Source: Rhizobiaceae bacterium CPCC 101076
Lineage (GTDB): Bacteria > Pseudomonadota > Alphaproteobacteria > Rhizobiales > Methylopilaceae
Assembly (NCBI GenBank): GCA_003347645.1
Contig: QDFX01000002.1
Coordinates: 248,001 to 312,000 of the forward strand
Direction: 5' to 3'
DNA length: 64,000 nt
The notes beneath the pieces are model-generated. The model worked only from the letters and a program-made list of their open reading frames with translations, was not told where the DNA came from and searched no databases. Positions 61,875 to 64,000 of the stretch are shown here, piece after piece. Positions within the stretch are counted from its first letter, which is position 1, and each line of letters begins with the position of its first letter. The position numbers and the translations under genes are program-made.

Positions 61875-62621
61875 TCAGGCCAGCGCCATCAGCCGCGCAG
61901 CCGCCTGCATTTCCTCGAAGCGCGCCGCCCGGCGCTCCATTGCTTCGTCGTCCGCGCCCCAAAGCTCGATGTTCCAATCCTCATCGACGTGAGCGGCAGC
62001 CCAGCTTTCCTGCAGCGATAATCTCCCGCGCAAAAGCGCCAGCGAGATCAGGGTCGAACCAGTCAGCGTCATTGAAGTGCTGAGCGCCGAGAGCCTGAGC
62101 ACGTCCAGGTTCTCCACCTCCCGTGCCACCGCATCGAGCGCCTCCGGAGGCTGCGAAACGAACATGACCCCCTCAGCCACCACGAATCGGACGCCCAGAT
62201 GGTCGTGCGCCCAATCCAGCACTGGATTCCACGCGGCGGTTTGCTGAGCGACCAGACGGTCCGGTCCTTCGGCGCGATAGCAGATGAGGTCCGAGCCGGC
62301 ATATTTGACGATCTCGGCACGAACGGCGTCCGATTCGCGGCTCACACCGTCCAGAGCGGAATTGACCAGCCTGGTCAGTGGCATCCTGTTCGGATCGATC
62401 ACCTCGACCTGTGCCTGCCATTCCTGTGCCAGTTCCTCCGCCAATTCGCGACGTGGCACCGACAATATGGTCTTGGCCGGTGTGCGGACCGGCCGGCCGT
62501 CCAGCATCACCCCCCAGCCGCCTTCGATCTCGGCTGCCTCGGCCTTCTCGTAAAATCGCTTGGACAGCGTGGGCCGCATCAGCCGCTGCGCCGCCTGCAT
62601 CGGGCCGTCGGTATTGCTCAT
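61875..62621 (-). CDS. ATP12-family F1-ATPase assembly chaperone
   Basis: 248 residues from ATG 62621, fixed by ATGA overlap with the upstream HAD gene. The Pfam ATP12 pattern is clear (KRFYEKAEAAEIEGGWGVML, DLICYRAEGP, LVAQQTAAWNPVLDWAHD). In mitochondria ATP12 protects the F1 alpha subunit; in alphaproteobacteria it is assumed to aid F-type ATP synthase assembly. The HAD-ATP12 arrangement is common in this group. Confidence 0.92.
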   Translation of the reverse strand: MSNTDGPMQAAQRLMRPTLSKRFYEKAEAAEIEGGWGVMLDGRPVRTPAKTILSVPRRELAEELAQEWQAQVEVIDPNRMPLTRLVNSALDGVSRESDAVRAEIVKYAGSDLICYRAEGPDRLVAQQTAAWNPVLDWAHDHLGVRFVVAEGVMFVSQPPEALDAVAREVENLDVLRLSALSTSMTLTGSTLISLALLRGRLSLQESWAAAHVDEDWNIELWGADDEAMERRAARFEEMQAAARLMALA

Positions 62622-63295
62622 GCCGTTGCCGTCTCCGCAAAACAATTGGCCAGAGCCGCGTCGAGTTCATCGAAATGCCGAATGAGGGCGGTGGCGCCGG
62701 TGGCTTTCAGCGACTCGGCGGCGTGGTAACCCCAGCTGACGCCAATCGCCGAAGCGCCGGCGGCACGCCCCATTTCCATGTCGTAGCTCGTATCGCCGAT
62801 CATCACCGCATGCTGAGGCAGAACACCGACTTCGGCGCAAGCGGTCAGGACCATGCTCGGATCGGGTTTGGACGGGTGCAGATCCGCCGTCTGGATCGTG
62901 GCAAAGCGGCCGTGCAGGTCGTGGAGATCCAGGATGGCCCTCACCCCGCGCTGCGATTTTCCGGTGGCGATGCCCAGTACGAGGTCCTCTCGCTCCGCGA
63001 GACGGTCCAATGCTTCGATCGCGCCCGGAAACATCGGTTCGTGATGTTCGGGACTATGGCGGAGCTCGAAGAATGCAGCCTTGTAGGCGCTGGCCAGTTC
63101 CACCGCGATCTCGTCGGGCTCTTCCGGGCAAAGCACGCCCATCGCCGTCTCGAGGGAAAGGCCGACGATCGACAGGATGCGGTCGCGACTGGGGACCGGC
63201 CGGCTTTGCGCGCCGAATGCACGCTCCATGGCCGAAACGATCATGTGTTGGCTGTCGATCAGCGTGCCGTCGACGTCGAAAATGACAAGATTCAA
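62618..63295 (-). CDS. HAD-IA family phosphatase (Gph-like)
   Basis: 225 residues of a HAD hydrolase with catalytic Asp7-x-Asp9 (FDVDGTLID), a Thr in IATGKS, Lys in SKPDPSMV and the acidic GDTSYDMEMG. The cap domain between about 15 and 85 places it near phosphoglycolate phosphatases. Four-base overlap with the ATP12 gene downstream. Substrate not certain. Confidence 0.9.
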   Translation of the reverse strand: MNLVIFDVDGTLIDSQHMIVSAMERAFGAQSRPVPSRDRILSIVGLSLETAMGVLCPEEPDEIAVELASAYKAAFFELRHSPEHHEPMFPGAIEALDRLAEREDLVLGIATGKSQRGVRAILDLHDLHGRFATIQTADLHPSKPDPSMVLTACAEVGVLPQHAVMIGDTSYDMEMGRAAGASAIGVSWGYHAAESLKATGATALIRHFDELDAALANCFAETATA

Positions 63296-63420
63296 AATGC
63301 GTAATCTCTTGGTTGCGAGGTGATGTAACGCCTCGGAACCGGCCCGCCAACTGTCCCCTATGAAGATGGACGAAAGAGGAGCAGAATCACGGGGGTGCTT
63401 CCGAGGTGGAGTATGCCGTC

Positions 63421-64000
63421 ATGACATCACCTTCAGCTGTTCTCGACACCACAAGGGACGTGGAAGTCCTGCGTTCGAAATGGAAATGGCTGCTTCTTGC
63501 CGGTATTGCGCTCGTCGCGGTCGGCCTGATCGCCGCGATAAACGTCGTCTCGGCGACCGTCGCCTCGATCCTGTTCATCGGCGCCATGATGATCGCCGGC
63601 GGGATAGCGCAGCTCATTCACGCCTTCCAGGTGAAGACCTGGAAGCAATCGCTGCTCTGGATCCTGGAGGGCGCCCTTTACATCGTTGCAGGTTTCCTGG
63701 CGTTCATGAACCCGCTTCTAGCCTCCGCGGCCTTCACGCTGATGTTCGCGCTGAGCGTCATCGCTGCCGGCATCGTCCGGATCGTGGCCGGCTTTCAGAT
63801 CCGGCCGGAGGCGAACTGGGGCTGGCTCGTGGCGGCCGGCGTGCTGACGCTGCTCGTCGGTGCACTTCTGCTTGCCGGTTGGCCCGTCAACAGCCTCTGG
63901 ATCATCGGCTTTCTGCTGGCTTTTGACCTGATCTTCCACGGTGTCGCGCTTGTGATGTTCTCGCTGGCGCTCCGGAAGATCGGCAGGACCGTCGTGACAT
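63421..64000 (+). CDS. HdeD-like DUF308 membrane protein, partial
   Basis: At least 193 residues, running off the right edge without a stop. From ATG 63421 (GAGGTGGAG upstream) the protein has six hydrophobic helices in three two-helix DUF308 repeats (for example LLLAGIALVAVGLIAAI, ILEGALYIVAGFLAFM, GVLTLLVGALLLAG), the pattern of HdeD acid-resistance membrane proteins. Exact function uncertain. Confidence 0.82.
   Translation, partial: MTSPSAVLDTTRDVEVLRSKWKWLLLAGIALVAVGLIAAINVVSATVASILFIGAMMIAGGIAQLIHAFQVKTWKQSLLWILEGALYIVAGFLAFMNPLLASAAFTLMFALSVIAAGIVRIVAGFQIRPEANWGWLVAAGVLTLLVGALLLAGWPVNSLWIIGFLLAFDLIFHGVALVMFSLALRKIGRTVVT

Overview
This is a gene-dense, high-GC stretch of chromosome, with no sign of plasmid or phage DNA. 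Gene content points to an alphaproteobacterium of the Hyphomicrobiales (Rhizobiales): a growth-pole-ring (GPR) homologue, the adjacent pair divK-pleD, the envelope protein EipB, DgcA, DUF1489, DUF3572, a TrxR-type ferredoxin-NADP reductase, and the block topA-rnr-DUF983-Nudix-MFS-rpmG. I cannot fix the genus from sequence alone. No rRNA, CRISPR, insertion sequence or integrase was seen. Mobile-looking DNA is limited to three extragenic palindromic elements.

Layout. 0-7 kb: end of an AbrB-type membrane protein, a small secreted protein, an SDR enzyme, the tightly coupled set sixA-like/ycjX/ycjF, a lone Hpt protein divergent from the SixA-like phosphatase, then a 2Fe-2S ferredoxin and its likely reductase. 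7-14 kb: two unknown membrane proteins and the 1,853-residue GPR homologue built of 11/22-residue helical repeats. 14-18 kb: a four-gene Mla-type lipid transport operon. 18-24 kb: dgcA, a Pro/Ala-rich unknown, a plcP-agt pair likely for phosphate-sparing lipid remodelling, and thiD under a TPP riboswitch. 24-26 kb: two tandem exported Cache-like paralogues. 26-34 kb: the topA-rnr-rpmG block. 34-37 kb: divK-pleD divergent from DUF3572-dinB. 37-43 kb: eipB, ridA-GDPD, an acyltransferase-like protein, HIT, a class C beta-lactamase and a beta/gamma-crystallin-like protein. 43-49 kb: clpS-clpA, a SPOR-containing DD-carboxypeptidase and a J-domain membrane protein. 49-57 kb: panC, GST, several DUFs, kup, mgtE. 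57-64 kb: a glyoxalase-like protein, an unknown lower-GC gene, glutathione-dependent formaldehyde dehydrogenase, acyP/lipB, a SpoA (FliN-like) protein, tRNA-Leu(GAG), an ATP12 chaperone with a HAD phosphatase, and the start of an HdeD-like protein.

Common themes are envelope biology (GPR, Mla, EipB, DD-carboxypeptidase, PlcP/Agt, beta-lactamase) and cell-cycle or proteolytic control (DivK, PleD, ClpS/ClpA). Many genes overlap by ATGA or TGATG, which fixes several starts. TTG starts are frequent (rnr, clpA and probably the beta-lactamase among them). The most interesting loci for follow-up are the GPR repeat protein, the plcP-agt pair with a Pho-box-like half site, the tandem Cache-like secreted proteins, the SixA/Hpt pair and the crystallin-like gene.
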